Shown: piece by piece, positions 8,672 through 19,738 of the stretch
Layout: each line of letters opens with the position of its first letter
How positions within the stretch are numbered: the stretch's first letter is position 1
NCBI RefSeq assembly: GCF_005117025.1
Contig: NZ_SWCO01000012.1
Span: 1 to 64,000 of the forward strand
Source of the DNA: Alteromonas portus
Lineage (GTDB): Bacteria; Pseudomonadota; Gammaproteobacteria; Enterobacterales; Alteromonadaceae
Length of the DNA stretch: 64,000 bases
Reading direction: 5' to 3'
The notes under the pieces: model-generated
Database searches by the model: none
Seen by the model: the letters and a program-made list of their open reading frames with translations, nothing else
Told to the model about the DNA's origin: nothing
Translations under genes and position numbers: made by a program

Positions 8672-10893
8672 TCGTGCGCCTCAAGAAACGTTAGAAGTGC
8701 ATCAAAAGGCATGGGCTTGGCATATAAATAACCTTGCGCCTCATCACAACCAAGTTTAATCATGTAGCTTGCTTGCTCTCTTTTTTCCACACCTTCGGCG
8801 ATGGTGAGTAAACCCAACTTGTTTCCTAACGTTACTATGGTTTCGGCAAGCACTGCACTAGCACCCGGTTTGATGTCTTTAACGAACGAACGATCGACTT
8901 TCAAACGATCTAACGGTAGCTGCTGCAAATAGCTCATAGATGAGAAACCTGTACCGAAGTCATCAATCGCTATTTGAATGCCAAACTCTTTTAGAGAACG
9001 CAAGGCATCTATGACTATTTGTGGTTCATCCATTACCACACTTTCTGTTATCTCAAGCTCTAGCAGGCTTGGCTCACAATTGGATTTAGAAAGTGCTTGT
9101 TTAACTTTCTCAACAAATAATCTATCTCGAAACTGCGGAATTGATATATTTACCGCAACCCGAAGGTGCCCGAAGCCTTTGTCTTTTAGCTGCTGCAAGC
9201 GGCGGCATGACTCTTCCAATACCCATTCGCCGATATCAACGATAAGCCCTGAATATTCAGCAAGTGGTACAAAAACAGCTGGAGATATATAGCCACCCTC
9301 GCCATCCGGCCAGCGCAATAGACCTTCCATCCCAACCACTTTTTCACTAAGTAAGTCCACTTGCGGTTGAAACCAAAGCTGTAGCTTTCTTGCTGCAAAA
9401 TCACTGCGTAGTTGGCGAATCATATCCAGACGCCAAGTTGTCTGATCTTCAATGTCTTTAGCGTAATATTCAAAGTTGTCAGTCAGATTTTTCTTAGCGC
9501 GGTTCAACGCAATATTACTGCGCTTTAAAATCTCAATGCCGATTTGGCGTTTATTATCTAATTTGCACAATCCAATGGTGACATTCACAGGAAGGGTATG
9601 ATCACCAACTTGAAATGAGGACTGGAAAATCTTGTTGATTGATTTAGGACAAACTAGCTCATCAGGACCAATGAGCCCAAACACATCGGCCCCTATACGG
9701 CCTTTTTGAACCTTGGTATCGAGAGAGGAATGAAAGCGGTCGCTAATTGCTCGTAAAAGCTCATTACCAACTTCTTGCCCAAGACCGTCATTGATATCTG
9801 AGAAGTGATTAACATCGATAAGCGCGACCGAATAATTTGTTCCCGCAAACAAATGAGGCTTATCAAGCATATTGATAAATTCGTTACGGTTGGGCAATCG
9901 CGTTAGCCAATCTCTGAACGCAGCATTTCTCAATTCATGAAATAGATTAACGTTCTCATAGCCTACAGAAATACTGGACAGAAAAACTTCTAGTAAGTTT
10001 TTATCCAACTCGCTTATTTCGTGAGTTTGTCTCACATAAACCGCCGCTTCAAAACCAGCCCTGCTTATGAAAAGTACGGTACAAGTAGACTCAAAGATAT
10101 GCTTTTTAAGACGCAAACAACGACTTACATTCTCTTCAATTTCACTATTTCTGACATCTACAACAGGGTGATTAATAAATTTGGCATACTCCCCAGCAGC
10201 ACCGAGAACATATACTTGTTCGTCATCTCGATCTAGCAGCGACCCTGCTCTAGCGCATAGTAAACCTTCAGAGTCGAGCCCTATTAAAGAGCTGATTTGA
10301 GTGACAACACCTTCACAAAATTCTTTAACTGAATGTTCTTCAAATAAATTAGCTGAGGACGTAATAATCTTTTCTAAACCAGTACGACTTTGGCTTATGG
10401 TTATAATTTGCTGGTAAGAGCGAAGCGAGGAAATAATGGTAGTAAGCAGTTTAGCGCGGGTTAGTTCAGTTTTCGTCTTGTAGTCATTGATATCATAAAC
10501 TTTTATGACCTGCTCTTCTGGAGCGTACCCTGGTTGCCCTGTGCGCAAAATAATACGAGGCTCGAACAACTTCATATCTTCGCGAATGTATTTAACAACA
10601 TCGAAGCCAGCATCATCAGTTTCCATTACTACGTCAAGTAGGATAATAGCGATACTGTTACCGTGTTCGTGAAGCTTCTCTTTAGCTTGTTTTGCCGAGT
10701 ATGCATGGATGAAGTTTAACTTGCGATCATTGACTATGAGATCAGAAAGCGCAAGACGCGTCACTGTGTGGATCTCTTCGTCATCATCGACAATAAGAAT
10801 GTTCCAGTCTTTACCTAGTAAGGGTTGTTCTTCGACCGAACCATCATCATCTAAAAAAATTAACTCGTCGTTATCGTAATCCATTGCCGACAT
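8668..10893 (-). CDS. response regulator with DUF3369, degenerate GGDEF and EAL domains
   Basis: A 741-residue cytoplasmic regulator. Order: receiver domain (about 30-155; phospho-acceptor Asp87 in ILLDVVM), DUF3369 (about 155-320), degenerate GGDEF (about 325-480, GADVF in place of GGDEF), and EAL (about 490-735). EAL metal and catalytic residues look present: EGLLRW, VNISIPQF, LEITES, IDDFGTG, LKVDRSF, AEGVE. It should therefore hydrolyse cyclic di-GMP, with the GGDEF acting at most as a sensor. No partner kinase is adjacent. Its stop overlaps the stop of the convergent glycosylase gene by 3 bases. Confidence 0.9.
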   Translation of the reverse strand: MSAMDYDNDELIFLDDDGSVEEQPLLGKDWNILIVDDDEEIHTVTRLALSDLIVNDRKLNFIHAYSAKQAKEKLHEHGNSIAIILLDVVMETDDAGFDVVKYIREDMKLFEPRIILRTGQPGYAPEEQVIKVYDINDYKTKTELTRAKLLTTIISSLRSYQQIITISQSRTGLEKIITSSANLFEEHSVKEFCEGVVTQISSLIGLDSEGLLCARAGSLLDRDDEQVYVLGAAGEYAKFINHPVVDVRNSEIEENVSRCLRLKKHIFESTCTVLFISRAGFEAAVYVRQTHEISELDKNLLEVFLSSISVGYENVNLFHELRNAAFRDWLTRLPNRNEFINMLDKPHLFAGTNYSVALIDVNHFSDINDGLGQEVGNELLRAISDRFHSSLDTKVQKGRIGADVFGLIGPDELVCPKSINKIFQSSFQVGDHTLPVNVTIGLCKLDNKRQIGIEILKRSNIALNRAKKNLTDNFEYYAKDIEDQTTWRLDMIRQLRSDFAARKLQLWFQPQVDLLSEKVVGMEGLLRWPDGEGGYISPAVFVPLAEYSGLIVDIGEWVLEESCRRLQQLKDKGFGHLRVAVNISIPQFRDRLFVEKVKQALSKSNCEPSLLELEITESVVMDEPQIVIDALRSLKEFGIQIAIDDFGTGFSSMSYLQQLPLDRLKVDRSFVKDIKPGASAVLAETIVTLGNKLGLLTIAEGVEKREQASYMIKLGCDEAQGYLYAKPMPFDALLTFLEAHD

Positions 10894-11035
10894 TACCGCT
10901 CATTTCCTCGATACATACAAAACAAGAATGTACGACTTACCGTATAAAGGCAACGATCACATTGATAATTAGATTACGCAATGCAATAGTGCTCTCATGG
11001 TACATGCTAATTTACATTCATTTATTTAAGCAAAT

Positions 11036-11941
11036 ATGAAGATTACACCTCAGCACTTCTCACCTGAGATCAGAAAAACTCAGAACTCGGAGGTCAATAG
11101 CACTAAACCAAACATTGACCAACCCGCTGCTGAGAAAGTGGCAAGCACTGTACAAACCGATGCTAGCCGCCAACGCATGCTGTCGTGGTTTGCTAGAGTG
11201 GGCATAAGCCCTTCAATGTTGTCTCCCGATCCTAAGAAGCAAAAACATGCACTAGAGCGAAGAAAACAGATTCTAGAAACTCAAAAAGCGAGCAATCTTC
11301 AAGCAGTCTTAAATATAGCACTAAATGTATCAATCAACGAACAAACTAGCGATAATCTTGATCCAGACTGGTTTTTCGCTTTTAGTACCATGGCTGAAGA
11401 AATTTACAGCTCACCAATGCAAGAATTGTGGGGCAAGATTTTTGCCGTGGAAGTAGCGCGTCCGGGTAGTTTTTCTCTTCGCACCCTACAATTGCTTAAA
11501 ACGCTAACTCACAGAGACGCAAAAGTATTTAATAAAGCAGTTAATGTAGCAAGCCGAAAGAGTAGTGATGCGGTTCCGCGTATATTAGTGGGGTATCATA
11601 AGCGCAAAGGTCTTTTTTCGTTTCTAAAAAAACCTACTCCAGAACAAGTGAACTTAGCTTCAGTTGGATTAAGTTACCCTGATTTATTATCGCTGCAAGA
11701 AATGAAATTAATTTATGCCAGTGAAATCGAAAGCGGAGAATACATTGAAGGACAGCAGGTAACTTGGCGATGCGTTAATGAGAATATAACGCTTACTTGT
11801 AAGACACCAGGAGTGGCTTTGGTGTACTACAAGTTTACTTCAGTGGGTAGCGAACTTTATAAACTAGTTACTAAGTCTTCTAACGAAACATATCTACAAG
11901 CGTTAAAGCACGTGTTGGGAGAGGTATTCAACATAAGTTAA
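11036..11941 (+). CDS. TIGR03899/DUF2806-like protein
   Basis: A 301-residue soluble protein. The block [19 protein letters not shown] followed by [21 protein letters not shown] (about 115-155) matches TIGR03899/DUF2806 as I know it, a family of unknown function in Vibrio, Shewanella and relatives. No membrane segment or signal peptide. No strong ribosome site is seen before the ATG. It is divergent from the EAL regulator, and its stop overlaps that of convergent cysH. No function is proposed. Confidence 0.7.
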   Translation: MKITPQHFSPEIRKTQNSEVNSTKPNIDQPAAEKVASTVQTDASRQRMLSWFARVGISPSMLSPDPKKQKHALERRKQILETQKASNLQAVLNIALNVSINEQTSDNLDPDWFFAFSTMAEEIYSSPMQELWGKIFAVEVARPGSFSLRTLQLLKTLTHRDAKVFNKAVNVASRKSSDAVPRILVGYHKRKGLFSFLKKPTPEQVNLASVGLSYPDLLSLQEMKLIYASEIESGEYIEGQQVTWRCVNENITLTCKTPGVALVYYKFTSVGSELYKLVTKSSNETYLQALKHVLGEVFNIS

Positions 11942-12684
11942 ATACCATCTCCAAACTCATGCAGTCCACATTCACGCTTTAACCCAAAGAAACGTGTGTC
12001 TTGCTCACTCATTCCTTCTTGAAGCGATTGAGTTGTATGCCAATCACCAATTGAAACATAACCTTGTTCCCACAATGGATGATAGGACAGGTCGTTGTCT
12101 TTAAGATAGTAGTGAAGGTCTTTATTACTCCAATCGATAATTGGATATAGTTTGAACTGCTGACCCACTTTTTGTAACACGGGAAGTTTGCCACGAGTAT
12201 CAGATTGGCTTCTGCGCAACCCAGCGAACCAGGTTCCTGCTTTTAGCTCGCGTAAAGCGCGCTGCATTGGCTCAACTTTGTTCATCTTATTGTATTTCTC
12301 AATACCTTCAATGCCTTGTTCCCAAAGTCTACCAAAACGCGCTTCTTGCCATGCAGAAGACATCTCAGCACTGTACACGTGTAAGTTTAAGTTGAGCTTT
12401 TCAACTAGCTCATCGATAAACTTATATGTTTCTGGAAACAAATAGCCGGTATCGGTAAGCACAACAGGAATATCCGGCTGTGCTTGAGTAAGCATATGCA
12501 GCATAACTGCCGATTGCGCTCCAAAACTCGAAGACACAATATGAGCATCAGGTAAGTTATCCAGCGCCCAAGCAACCCGCTCTTGCGCCGTCATTTTTTC
12601 CAACATATCGTTGATATCAGCAAGGGCTTCCTTGCTGATATCAAGCGTAAGTGTCTGCTGCTTTTCTGCTGTATTATTCGTCAT
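11938..12684 (-). CDS. cysH: phosphoadenylyl-sulfate (PAPS) reductase CysH
   Basis: A 248-residue cytoplasmic enzyme reducing PAPS to sulfite with thioredoxin. It has the PP-loop-like [12 protein letters not shown] near residue 51, the [12 protein letters not shown] substrate motif, and the C-terminal catalytic-cysteine motif ECGLHEF. The extra cysteine pairs that hold an iron-sulfur cluster in APS reductases are absent, so PAPS is the expected substrate. It is the third gene of cysJIH and overlaps the end of cysI by 11 bases, suggesting translational coupling. Confidence 0.95.
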   Translation of the reverse strand: MTNNTAEKQQTLTLDISKEALADINDMLEKMTAQERVAWALDNLPDAHIVSSSFGAQSAVMLHMLTQAQPDIPVVLTDTGYLFPETYKFIDELVEKLNLNLHVYSAEMSSAWQEARFGRLWEQGIEGIEKYNKMNKVEPMQRALRELKAGTWFAGLRRSQSDTRGKLPVLQKVGQQFKLYPIIDWSNKDLHYYLKDNDLSYHPLWEQGYVSIGDWHTTQSLQEGMSEQDTRFFGLKRECGLHEFGDGI

Positions 12685-14395
12685 AGAAATCCCGTGCGGA
12701 GTCTACTACTGGTTTTACAACACCAGCGCGAACTACATAATCACCAAACGCTTCACCAGCTTCACGTTCTTTGGCCCATTGACCAAGTAGCGTATCTAAT
12801 TCAGCCATGATTTCTTGTTCGCTAATGTTTTCTCGATACATACGTGGAATACGTGTACCTTCTCGGTTTCCGCCTAAGTGCAAGTTGTACTTGCCTGGGC
12901 CCTTACCTACCAAGCCAACTTCTGACAACATGGCGCGACCACAGCCATTCGGGCAGCCAGTTACGCGGAAGATAACACTGTCTTCTTCTAAACCGTGTTT
13001 GGCAAGTAAGCCCTCTAACTCAGTAACAGCGTCTGGCAGGTAACGTTCAGCTTCTGCCATCGCTAACGGACAAGTTGGCAATGCAACACAGGCCATTGAA
13101 TCCAATCGCTGGTTAGAGATAGAAGGTGCTATGAGACCATGCTCACGAGCCAAAGCTTCTATCTTGTCTTTGTCCTGTGGTGGAACACCAGCAATAATCA
13201 AGTTCTGGTTTGCTGTTAAACGGAAATCCCCTTTGTGGATCTTCGCAATTTCTGCACAGCCTGTTTTAAGCGTTTTACCGAGATAATCTAGTATACGGCC
13301 GTTTTCGATAAACACGGTAAGGTGGTATTTTCCGTCAATGCCTTCAACCCAGCCAAAGCGGTCACCACGGTCGGTGAACTCGTAAGGGCGGCTTTCCTGG
13401 AAAGTTACGCCTGCGCGCTTTTCAACTTCAGCTTTGAAATTGTCTACCCCTACACGCTCTAGGGTATATTTGGTCTTCGCATTTTTACGATTAACACGGT
13501 TACCCCAGTCACGCTGGGTTGTTACCACCGCAGCAGCTACCTCTAGCGTGTTTTCAAGCGGAATAAATCCGAAGTCAGAGGCTTTACGCGGGTACGTGCT
13601 CTTGTCGCCGTGAGTCATTGCAAGACCACCACCAACAAGTACGTTAAAGCCAACTAGCTGTCCATTTTCAGCAATCGCAACAAAGTTAAGATCGTTAGCG
13701 TGAACATCTACATCGTTTTGCGGAGGAATAACCACCGTCGTTTTAAACTTACGCGGTAGATAGTTATCACCCAAAATAGGCTCTACAGGCTTTTCAGTCG
13801 TTTCGACTTTTTCACCGTCTAGCCAAATTTCAGCATACGCGCGAGTCTTAGGAAGTAAGTGTTCACTTATCTTTTTAGCCCACTCAAACGCTTGAAGGTG
13901 AAGCTCAGACTCAACAGGATTAGAGGTACACAGAACATTTCGGTTTACGTCCCCTGCTGTCGCGATAGAGTCTATACCGGCCTTGTTCAGCATTTGGTGC
14001 ATAGATTTAATTTTAGGCTTTAACACACCGTGAAATTGAAACGTTTGACGGGTAGTTAAGCGAATGCTGCCGTACATAGTGTGGTCAGCGGCAAACTTAT
14101 CTATGGCTAGCCATTGGTCTGGCGTGATAACGCCGCCCGGTAAACGTGCGCGTAACATCACATTGTGAAGCGGCTCTAGTTTCTGTTTTGCACGTTCAGC
14201 ACGAATATCACGGTCGTCTTGTTGGTACATACCGTGGAAACGAATAAGCTGGAAATTATCAGCCGTGAATCCACCGGTAAGATCATCTTTAAGATCGGTA
14301 GTGATGGTGCCACGCAAATTATTACTTTCACGCTTTAAGCGCTCGTTGTCAGCCAGTTTGCCCTCAACGATAAATGGTGATTTTTCGTTACTCAT
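12674..14395 (-). CDS. cysI: sulfite reductase hemoprotein beta subunit CysI
   Basis: A 573-residue subunit carrying sirohaem and a [4Fe-4S] cluster for the six-electron reduction of sulfite to sulfide. The cluster ligands are in CVALPTC (C-x5-C) and GCPNGC (C-x3-C). Length matches E. coli CysI (570). Its ATG overlaps the cysJ stop by one base (TAATG), so translation is probably coupled. It receives electrons from CysJ. Confidence 0.96.
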   Translation of the reverse strand: MSNEKSPFIVEGKLADNERLKRESNNLRGTITTDLKDDLTGGFTADNFQLIRFHGMYQQDDRDIRAERAKQKLEPLHNVMLRARLPGGVITPDQWLAIDKFAADHTMYGSIRLTTRQTFQFHGVLKPKIKSMHQMLNKAGIDSIATAGDVNRNVLCTSNPVESELHLQAFEWAKKISEHLLPKTRAYAEIWLDGEKVETTEKPVEPILGDNYLPRKFKTTVVIPPQNDVDVHANDLNFVAIAENGQLVGFNVLVGGGLAMTHGDKSTYPRKASDFGFIPLENTLEVAAAVVTTQRDWGNRVNRKNAKTKYTLERVGVDNFKAEVEKRAGVTFQESRPYEFTDRGDRFGWVEGIDGKYHLTVFIENGRILDYLGKTLKTGCAEIAKIHKGDFRLTANQNLIIAGVPPQDKDKIEALAREHGLIAPSISNQRLDSMACVALPTCPLAMAEAERYLPDAVTELEGLLAKHGLEEDSVIFRVTGCPNGCGRAMLSEVGLVGKGPGKYNLHLGGNREGTRIPRMYRENISEQEIMAELDTLLGQWAKEREAGEAFGDYVVRAGVVKPVVDSARDFYDE

Positions 14396-16218
14396 TAATA
14401 GACATCCTTCTGATAACGTTTCGCTTTTCGTAACTCTACTACATAGGCTTTTGCATCGGCTTCAGACTTTCCACCGTGCTCTTGCACAATACTAATAAGG
14501 GCGTTTTCAACATCTTTCGCCATGTGCATTGCATCGCCACACACATAGAAGTGTGCGCCCTGCTCTAGCCATTCGTACACCTCTTTACCGTTTTCTAGTA
14601 AACGGTGCTGAACATATACTTTTTCTTCTTGGTCACGAGAGAATGCCAGCGTAATTTTGTCTAGCAGGCCTTCTTTAACGTAGCCTTGCCATTCCACTTG
14701 GTATAGAAAATCTTGCGTGAAATGTGGGTTGCCGAAGAACAGCCAGTTTTTGCCTTCCGCGCCTTGTACATCACGCTCTTGCATGAACGATCTAAACGGT
14801 GCAATACCCGTACCTGGGCCAACCATGATGACAGGGGTATTGGGGTCGGCTGGCAAACGGAAGTTATCGTTACTTTCTACGAATACTTCTACGTCGCCAT
14901 TTTCTTCTAAATATTCACACAAAAAGCCAGATGCGCCACCTTGATGACGGTATCCAAACGCTTCATAGTCAACATGAGCTACGGTTAAATGTACTTCTTC
15001 TTCCACCTCGGCTTGACTCGATGCTATCGAGTACAAACGAGGTGTGAGAGGACGCAATGCGTCTACAAGTTGTTGTTCAGACAACTTACCCGGATGGTCG
15101 CGCACAATATCAATGATTTGGCGCTCAGCCATGTAGGTTCGCAGCTGTGCTTTGTCTTCCATCAAGGCAGCCAATGATTCAGAACCTGTCGCCGCCTGAT
15201 ACGACTTGATAAAATTAGGGTAGCTAAGCGTTAACTCAAGCTTAGACGTTAACGCTTCAGTTAACGGCATAGTCGCATCACCAACCGATACTTCGGCATT
15301 GCCGTCGAGTGATAAAATGCTGATAAGCTCAGAAACTAACGATGCTGCGTTTTTAAACCACACGCCCAACGCATCGCCAGGCTGATAGGTAATACCGCTA
15401 TCTTCAAGGCTAATCTCGATATGGCGAATATCTTTAACTGAATCACGGCCAGTGATCTTTTGAGCATCAATTAAGGTCGCTTTAAACGGCGCCTTTTTGG
15501 TGTAAGTTTGCGCTGCTACACCCTGCACTGCCGCGCCAGTTTGCGCCGCTACGGCAGTCTGTGGAGCTGCACTAAAATCGCCTTTTAACGAATCGATAAG
15601 CTTGTTCAGCCATGCCTCAGCTTCTGCTTCGTAATCAACGTCACAGTCAAGACGCTCCACGATAGCTTTACCGCCTAGCTTACCTAAACGCTCATCAAAA
15701 TCTTTACCCGTTTGGCAGAAAAACTCATAGCTGCTGTCACCTAAACCTAAAACGGCGTACTTGGTGCTAGCAAGCTTAGGTGCTTTTTTACCTGCCAAGA
15801 ATTCGTGAAGCTCAATGGCATCATCAGGTGCATCGCCTTCACCGTGGGTACTTACAAATACCGCAACGTGTGTTTCTGCTTTCAAGTTACGCGGCTTGTA
15901 ATCTGCCATGCTAACCAGCTTACTATTGAAGCCTGCTTCTTCTGCTTTAGCCTGGCACTGCGCAGCCACGCCTTTTGCATTTCCCGTTTGAGAGCCATAC
16001 AAAATAGTTAACGTTGGCGCGTCACCCGCTACTGCCGGAGCGCTCTGTAACGCTGGGGCAATCGAACCGCCTTGTGCAGCAGCCATGCCCGCAGCATAAC
16101 CACTTACCCAAGTAAGTTGATCACGATTTAACCCTGCAATGGCCTGCGTAATTGCATTCCACTGCTGTTCGTTTAATACCGCGCCTGGCGCTGAGTTCGA
16201 ATTAGAATCTTGTGACAT
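14395..16218 (-). CDS. cysJ: sulfite reductase flavoprotein alpha subunit CysJ
   Basis: A 607-residue NADPH-dependent diflavin reductase. Order: an N-terminal stretch, a flavodoxin FMN domain starting at [12 protein letters not shown] (about 75), a linker, an FAD domain with RLYSIASS, and an NADPH domain with [12 protein letters not shown] and YVCGDA, ending in RYQKDVY. It is the first gene of cysJIH. The likely promoter lies at about 16219-16360. CysB control is expected from E. coli, but no CysB site could be defined by eye. Confidence 0.96.
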   Translation of the reverse strand: MSQDSNSNSAPGAVLNEQQWNAITQAIAGLNRDQLTWVSGYAAGMAAAQGGSIAPALQSAPAVAGDAPTLTILYGSQTGNAKGVAAQCQAKAEEAGFNSKLVSMADYKPRNLKAETHVAVFVSTHGEGDAPDDAIELHEFLAGKKAPKLASTKYAVLGLGDSSYEFFCQTGKDFDERLGKLGGKAIVERLDCDVDYEAEAEAWLNKLIDSLKGDFSAAPQTAVAAQTGAAVQGVAAQTYTKKAPFKATLIDAQKITGRDSVKDIRHIEISLEDSGITYQPGDALGVWFKNAASLVSELISILSLDGNAEVSVGDATMPLTEALTSKLELTLSYPNFIKSYQAATGSESLAALMEDKAQLRTYMAERQIIDIVRDHPGKLSEQQLVDALRPLTPRLYSIASSQAEVEEEVHLTVAHVDYEAFGYRHQGGASGFLCEYLEENGDVEVFVESNDNFRLPADPNTPVIMVGPGTGIAPFRSFMQERDVQGAEGKNWLFFGNPHFTQDFLYQVEWQGYVKEGLLDKITLAFSRDQEEKVYVQHRLLENGKEVYEWLEQGAHFYVCGDAMHMAKDVENALISIVQEHGGKSEADAKAYVVELRKAKRYQKDVY

Positions 16219-16361
16219 AGTCTTTTAGCCTTTTATCAATGGCGCTAAGGTAACGGCTTTCTACAAGAAGAGAAAAGAATAAATGAAACTTTTTTATTAC
16301 TGAAAGTGCTAATGACTGTGTTAATAGGTAATAACACCGTCAATGGTTACTTTAGATTCAC

Positions 16362-16399
16362 AAAAAAGGCGTGAGCTGCAAAACGCAGTCACGCCTTTA
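16362..16399 (-). terminator. intrinsic terminator of the TIGR04219/DUF2333 unit
   Basis: The stem AAAGGCGTGA/TCACGCCTTT, with an inner CTGC/GCAG pairing, is followed on the minus strand by a T run. It lies just after the stop of the outer-membrane protein gene. Confidence 0.9.
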
Positions 16400-16417
16400 A
16401 AAATCTAATGTTTATGC

Positions 16418-17173
16418 CTAAAAGTGAAGCTCTAGCCCAGCAAATACGCCGTCGAATTCCATATCAGCGTAAACATCGTCAAGATCTTCAATATCAACCG
16501 TTACGTTTCTGTAACCTACTTGAAGTGTCATATCGACAGCTAAGCTTTCAATAAACGAATATTGAACAGCTGCTTGATAATCACTTAGCTCGTGGTCATC
16601 GAATGACAAATAGCTACCTTCAAAATATGCAGACAACCCAGTAAACGGAAGACCTAACTGCACTTTTGAATACGCCATTGGGACTATGCCCGAAAACTCA
16701 GCTGACCCGCTGGTGTTACTGTCTGTTTCAACAACACTTAAAGCGCCATCAATATATTTTGCATTTACACCAAGATCAAAACTAACTAAGTCGTTATCAA
16801 ACAGCTCGTAGTACAAAATGAAATCAGTTGCATCAAGCGCTATTTCAGTATTAACAACAGCGTCGCTTCGGAACAACTCGTCATCAAAGGTAAATTCAGA
16901 TTGAAGTGCTGTAGTCCCAGAATTATCTAACGTGGTGTGATTTACCTTCACATTCGGCAAGAAAGGTACTGGATGTTCAAAGGCAATGTATAGCGCCGTA
17001 TTGGTTTCATCATCAAAGTTGAAGTCAGCGGTGTTATTGTTATCAGCAAATCCACCTTGAGTGTCGGTTTGCCATACCTGTGCACCAACATACACGCCAG
17101 CGATAGTGTCTGCTTGAGATGAAACTGAAAATAATGCGCATCCCAATGCGGCAGCTATAAGACCCTTTTTCAT
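16418..17173 (-). CDS. TIGR04219-family outer-membrane beta-barrel protein
   Basis: A 251-residue protein with a signal peptide (about 1-21, cleavage after SQA). Alternating polar/hydrophobic strands run to a C-terminal aromatic residue (GLELHF), the signal for barrel insertion. By overall sequence it fits TIGR04219, an outer-membrane family of unknown cargo in marine gammaproteobacteria. It starts 3 bases after the DUF2333 gene, so the two are one transcript. Confidence 0.8.
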   Translation of the reverse strand: MKKGLIAAALGCALFSVSSQADTIAGVYVGAQVWQTDTQGGFADNNNTADFNFDDETNTALYIAFEHPVPFLPNVKVNHTTLDNSGTTALQSEFTFDDELFRSDAVVNTEIALDATDFILYYELFDNDLVSFDLGVNAKYIDGALSVVETDSNTSGSAEFSGIVPMAYSKVQLGLPFTGLSAYFEGSYLSFDDHELSDYQAAVQYSFIESLAVDMTLQVGYRNVTVDIEDLDDVYADMEFDGVFAGLELHF

Positions 17174-17176
17174 TAA

Positions 17177-18169
17177 TTATCCTTGATTAAGAAGTTCTGA
17201 TATTTCAATTAAAGCAGCGTTTGCACGAGAAATATAGTTAGCCATAACTAAAGAGTGATTAGCTAACATACCAAAGCCGCTGCCATTTAAAATCATCGGA
17301 CTGAATACAGACTGTTGTGTTGCTTCCAGTTCGCGAATAATTTGCTGAAGACTTACTAGTGCGTTCTTATCCTCTAGCACATCGTTAAATTCAATTTCTA
17401 CGGCTTTAAGGAAGTGTAGTAAAGCCCATGTTGCGCCACGCGCTTCATAAAAATTATCATCTAACTTCCACCAACTGGTTTGAACAACGCGTTGATTAGC
17501 ACTAGGCGTAGATTGTCGCGCGTTAGCATCTCTAGCCAAATCTGTATTAATTCTGGCTGATCCTACGCTGGCGCTTAGTCTTTGTGAATAGCTACCCAAC
17601 CGTTTTTCGACCTGTTTCAACCATTCGCGCAAATTATCTGCACGGGTGTAAAACTGACTATCGGCGTTTCGCGTGTTTGCTAGTTCGTCGCGATATTTTT
17701 TCAATAATTCAATACCTTCGGCGTAGCTCGATTCAGACGAAGGTAGCGCCCAGCTTTTATGATCCATATTAAATTTGGGATGCGCTTTGGTAAGGTATGG
17801 GTTTTCAATTGATTGTGATTGAGAACGGCTGAAATCTTTACGCATAGAAAGAGCAAGATCACGCACCATTTCCAGTGCACCAAACTCCCACGCAGGCATA
17901 TTATCTAAAAAGACACCAGGGGGAATGACATCATTTGAAAGATAACCACCTGGCTTATCTAGCAAAGTTTCAGTCACATCAATCATAGTGGTAGTTAAGG
18001 TGTAACCCGCGATACTTGTTGGGTTCTCAACAGGTGAGTTCTGCTCCAAGCGCTTTCTGACATCGAACGTGTCTGGAGATAAACTCCAATACCACCCGAT
18101 TAACCAGAAAAGTAAAAAGATCACCACAGCGACAATCGCTATCCGTTTTGAGTTAATAGATTGTCTCAT
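17177..18169 (-). CDS. DUF2333-family inner-membrane protein
   Basis: A 330-residue protein with one N-terminal membrane segment (about 9-28, rich in Ile/Val/Leu/Trp) and a large, probably periplasmic, helical domain typical of DUF2333. The frame is open upstream to a TTG at 18199, but an AAGGAAGG site lies between that codon and the ATG at 18169, which is preferred. It is co-transcribed with the downstream outer-membrane protein, hinting at a shared envelope task. Function unknown. Confidence 0.8.
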   Translation of the reverse strand: MRQSINSKRIAIVAVVIFLLFWLIGWYWSLSPDTFDVRKRLEQNSPVENPTSIAGYTLTTTMIDVTETLLDKPGGYLSNDVIPPGVFLDNMPAWEFGALEMVRDLALSMRKDFSRSQSQSIENPYLTKAHPKFNMDHKSWALPSSESSYAEGIELLKKYRDELANTRNADSQFYTRADNLREWLKQVEKRLGSYSQRLSASVGSARINTDLARDANARQSTPSANQRVVQTSWWKLDDNFYEARGATWALLHFLKAVEIEFNDVLEDKNALVSLQQIIRELEATQQSVFSPMILNGSGFGMLANHSLVMANYISRANAALIEISELLNQG

Positions 18170-18324
18170 ATAAACACCAACCTTCCTTTTAAATAACAAA
18201 TAGCCGACGGTGGTCAGCTATTTGAAGTCGTAATACTATGTGAAAAATGCGAAACCTTTATGACGGTTACCGATATAACACCACCTTTTACTACGTTAAC
18301 ACAATTTAAATTTATTTATGTTAA

Positions 18325-18687
18325 TTATAAAGTATGGTGCATGTTCTGGTCATTTTGCTGCTTATAAGCGGCAGAGTTACGATTTTTCAGCGCATATAGG
18401 GCAATACCGATTAGTATAACTGGCCAGAAAGCGCTGACTCCCATTACGAGGAGTGCTAAAAAGCCCGCTCCCAACGCTAATAGAATTGTACCCAAAACGC
18501 TTACGGCAACGACGAAGCCCACGATGGCTAAGACTACACCTATTAACGATAACACAGCCACATTTTCCCAGGGGCTAAGCAGTTCGTCAGACATTATAAG
18601 ATGCATACCTAAGTAGCTGTCTACAAGGCTACCTAAGCAATTCACCAGTATAATGGCTATTATCAATGCAATAAGAAAGTTTTTCAT
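18325..18687 (-). CDS. small membrane protein of the psp operon
   Basis: A 120-residue protein with about three hydrophobic segments (near 4-24, 35-60, 65-95) and a polar tail. The ATG at 18687 overlaps the pspC stop by one base (TAATG), so it is translationally coupled to pspC. The frame extends further upstream, but only inside pspC. It resembles neither PspB nor PspD; it may be a lineage-specific envelope-stress partner. Function unknown. Confidence 0.7.
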   Translation of the reverse strand: MKNFLIALIIAIILVNCLGSLVDSYLGMHLIMSDELLSPWENVAVLSLIGVVLAIVGFVVAVSVLGTILLALGAGFLALLVMGVSAFWPVILIGIALYALKNRNSAAYKQQNDQNMHHTL

Positions 18688-18887
18688 TACACTAATCTCG
18701 GTAACAGGATTACGGCAGCCACGTAAGCCACTAGCGTGATAGGGGTTGCGATAAATAGACCCGCTACAGCTGCTGCTCTCACCCATACTGCATCTATATC
18801 AAAATAACGTGCAACCCCTGCACATACACCTGAAATGATTCCAGAATCAAGGTCTCTATAAATTCTTTTTTGTGATGGTACTTTCAT
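18687..18887 (-). CDS. pspC: PspC-domain envelope stress protein
   Basis: A 66-residue PspC domain: basic N-terminus with the IYRDLDSGIISGVCAG motif, then the ARYFDID signature and a single long hydrophobic helix. PspC sits in the inner membrane and signals membrane damage to the PspA system. Start: the GGAG at 18895-18898 fits ATG at 18887 (or 18890) better than the upstream TTG at 18899. The short form lacks the long C-terminal domain of E. coli PspC. It follows pspA by about 60 bases. Confidence 0.85.
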   Translation of the reverse strand: MKVPSQKRIYRDLDSGIISGVCAGVARYFDIDAVWVRAAAVAGLFIATPITLVAYVAAVILLPRLV

Positions 18888-18949
18888 CATCTTCTCCAAA
18901 AATGCTTAATTTCGATATCTTCAACAATATGGGCGGTAGCTAAGGCCGC

Positions 18950-19618
18950 TTACGCAACCTTTTTCTTCTTAAGCTCTGCCAATTCCTTTTCAATCGCTTC
19001 GTTTGCTTCCATCGCATCGAACTCAGCCTGCAAAGATGTTGCTTCATTCGACTTTGTTAGGTCGTACGCATCCACTTGCGCTTCTAGATGGTCAATGCGC
19101 TGCTCGTAGCTTTCGAAACGCATCATTGCGTCATCAATTTTGCCCTCGTGGTCAGCTTGCTTCACTTTCAAGCGTGTTTGCGCTGAATGTTTGCGCTGAA
19201 CTAAGGTTTTTTGCTTAGCTTTGGCTTCAGCCAACTTACTGTTCAAGCGAGCAGTATCGGCTTGAATCTTTTCGATACTTTCTGCAAGTTGCGCTTCCTG
19301 CTCTTCAAGAGACGTAAGTTTAGACACATATTTTTGCTTCTCTATAAGCGCCGCTTTTGCCAATGTCTCTTTTTCGTTGTTCATTGCAATTTGTGCTTTG
19401 TGCTGCCAACCTTCCACTTCTTTGTTTGCTGACGCGATATGACGTGCTAATGTTTTTTGCTGTGCAATAAAGCGCGCCGCGTCAGTGCGAACTTCAACCA
19501 GGGTTTCTTCCATTTCTTGAATAATCAAACGAATGATTTTTTCAGGATCTTCAGCTTTATCTAACATCGCGTTGATGTTTGCTTGAACAATATCGTTAAT
19601 GCGTGAAAACATACCCAT
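18950..19618 (-). CDS. pspA: phage shock protein A (PspA/IM30 family)
   Basis: A 222-residue ESCRT-III-like coiled-coil protein that binds and stabilises the inner membrane under stress. The N-terminal amphipathic helix (MGMFSRINDIVQANINAML) is followed by AEDPEKIIRLIIQEMEETL and a long charged coiled coil to about 200. The ATG at 19618 has GGAG 8 bases upstream; the frame stays open further upstream without a ribosome site. It is the first gene of pspA-pspC-membrane protein. A sigma-54-like promoter lies about 100 bases upstream. Confidence 0.93.
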   Translation of the reverse strand: MGMFSRINDIVQANINAMLDKAEDPEKIIRLIIQEMEETLVEVRTDAARFIAQQKTLARHIASANKEVEGWQHKAQIAMNNEKETLAKAALIEKQKYVSKLTSLEEQEAQLAESIEKIQADTARLNSKLAEAKAKQKTLVQRKHSAQTRLKVKQADHEGKIDDAMMRFESYEQRIDHLEAQVDAYDLTKSNEATSLQAEFDAMEANEAIEKELAELKKKKVA

Positions 19619-19722
19619 GATTCTTTCTCCGTTAAAAGTAGTGTTGTGGTTCCCAGCATTTATTCTTAAGTTCACACACTGCTGGTTACCGCTGACTGAG
19701 TTCTCCTCAACACTTTTAGTAT

Positions 19723-19738
19723 TACAATGACTATGCCA
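19723..19738 (-). promoter_or_regulatory. candidate sigma-54 (RpoN) promoter of pspA
   Basis: The minus strand reads TGGCAT-AGTCA-TTGTA, close to the -24/-12 consensus TGGCAC-N5-TTGCA, with correct spacing. The -12 element has GT instead of GC, which weakens it. psp operons of enterobacteria use sigma-54 and PspF, which supports the call. No pspF gene is seen nearby. The rest of the 19619-19964 interval is AT-rich with no other feature. Confidence 0.5.
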
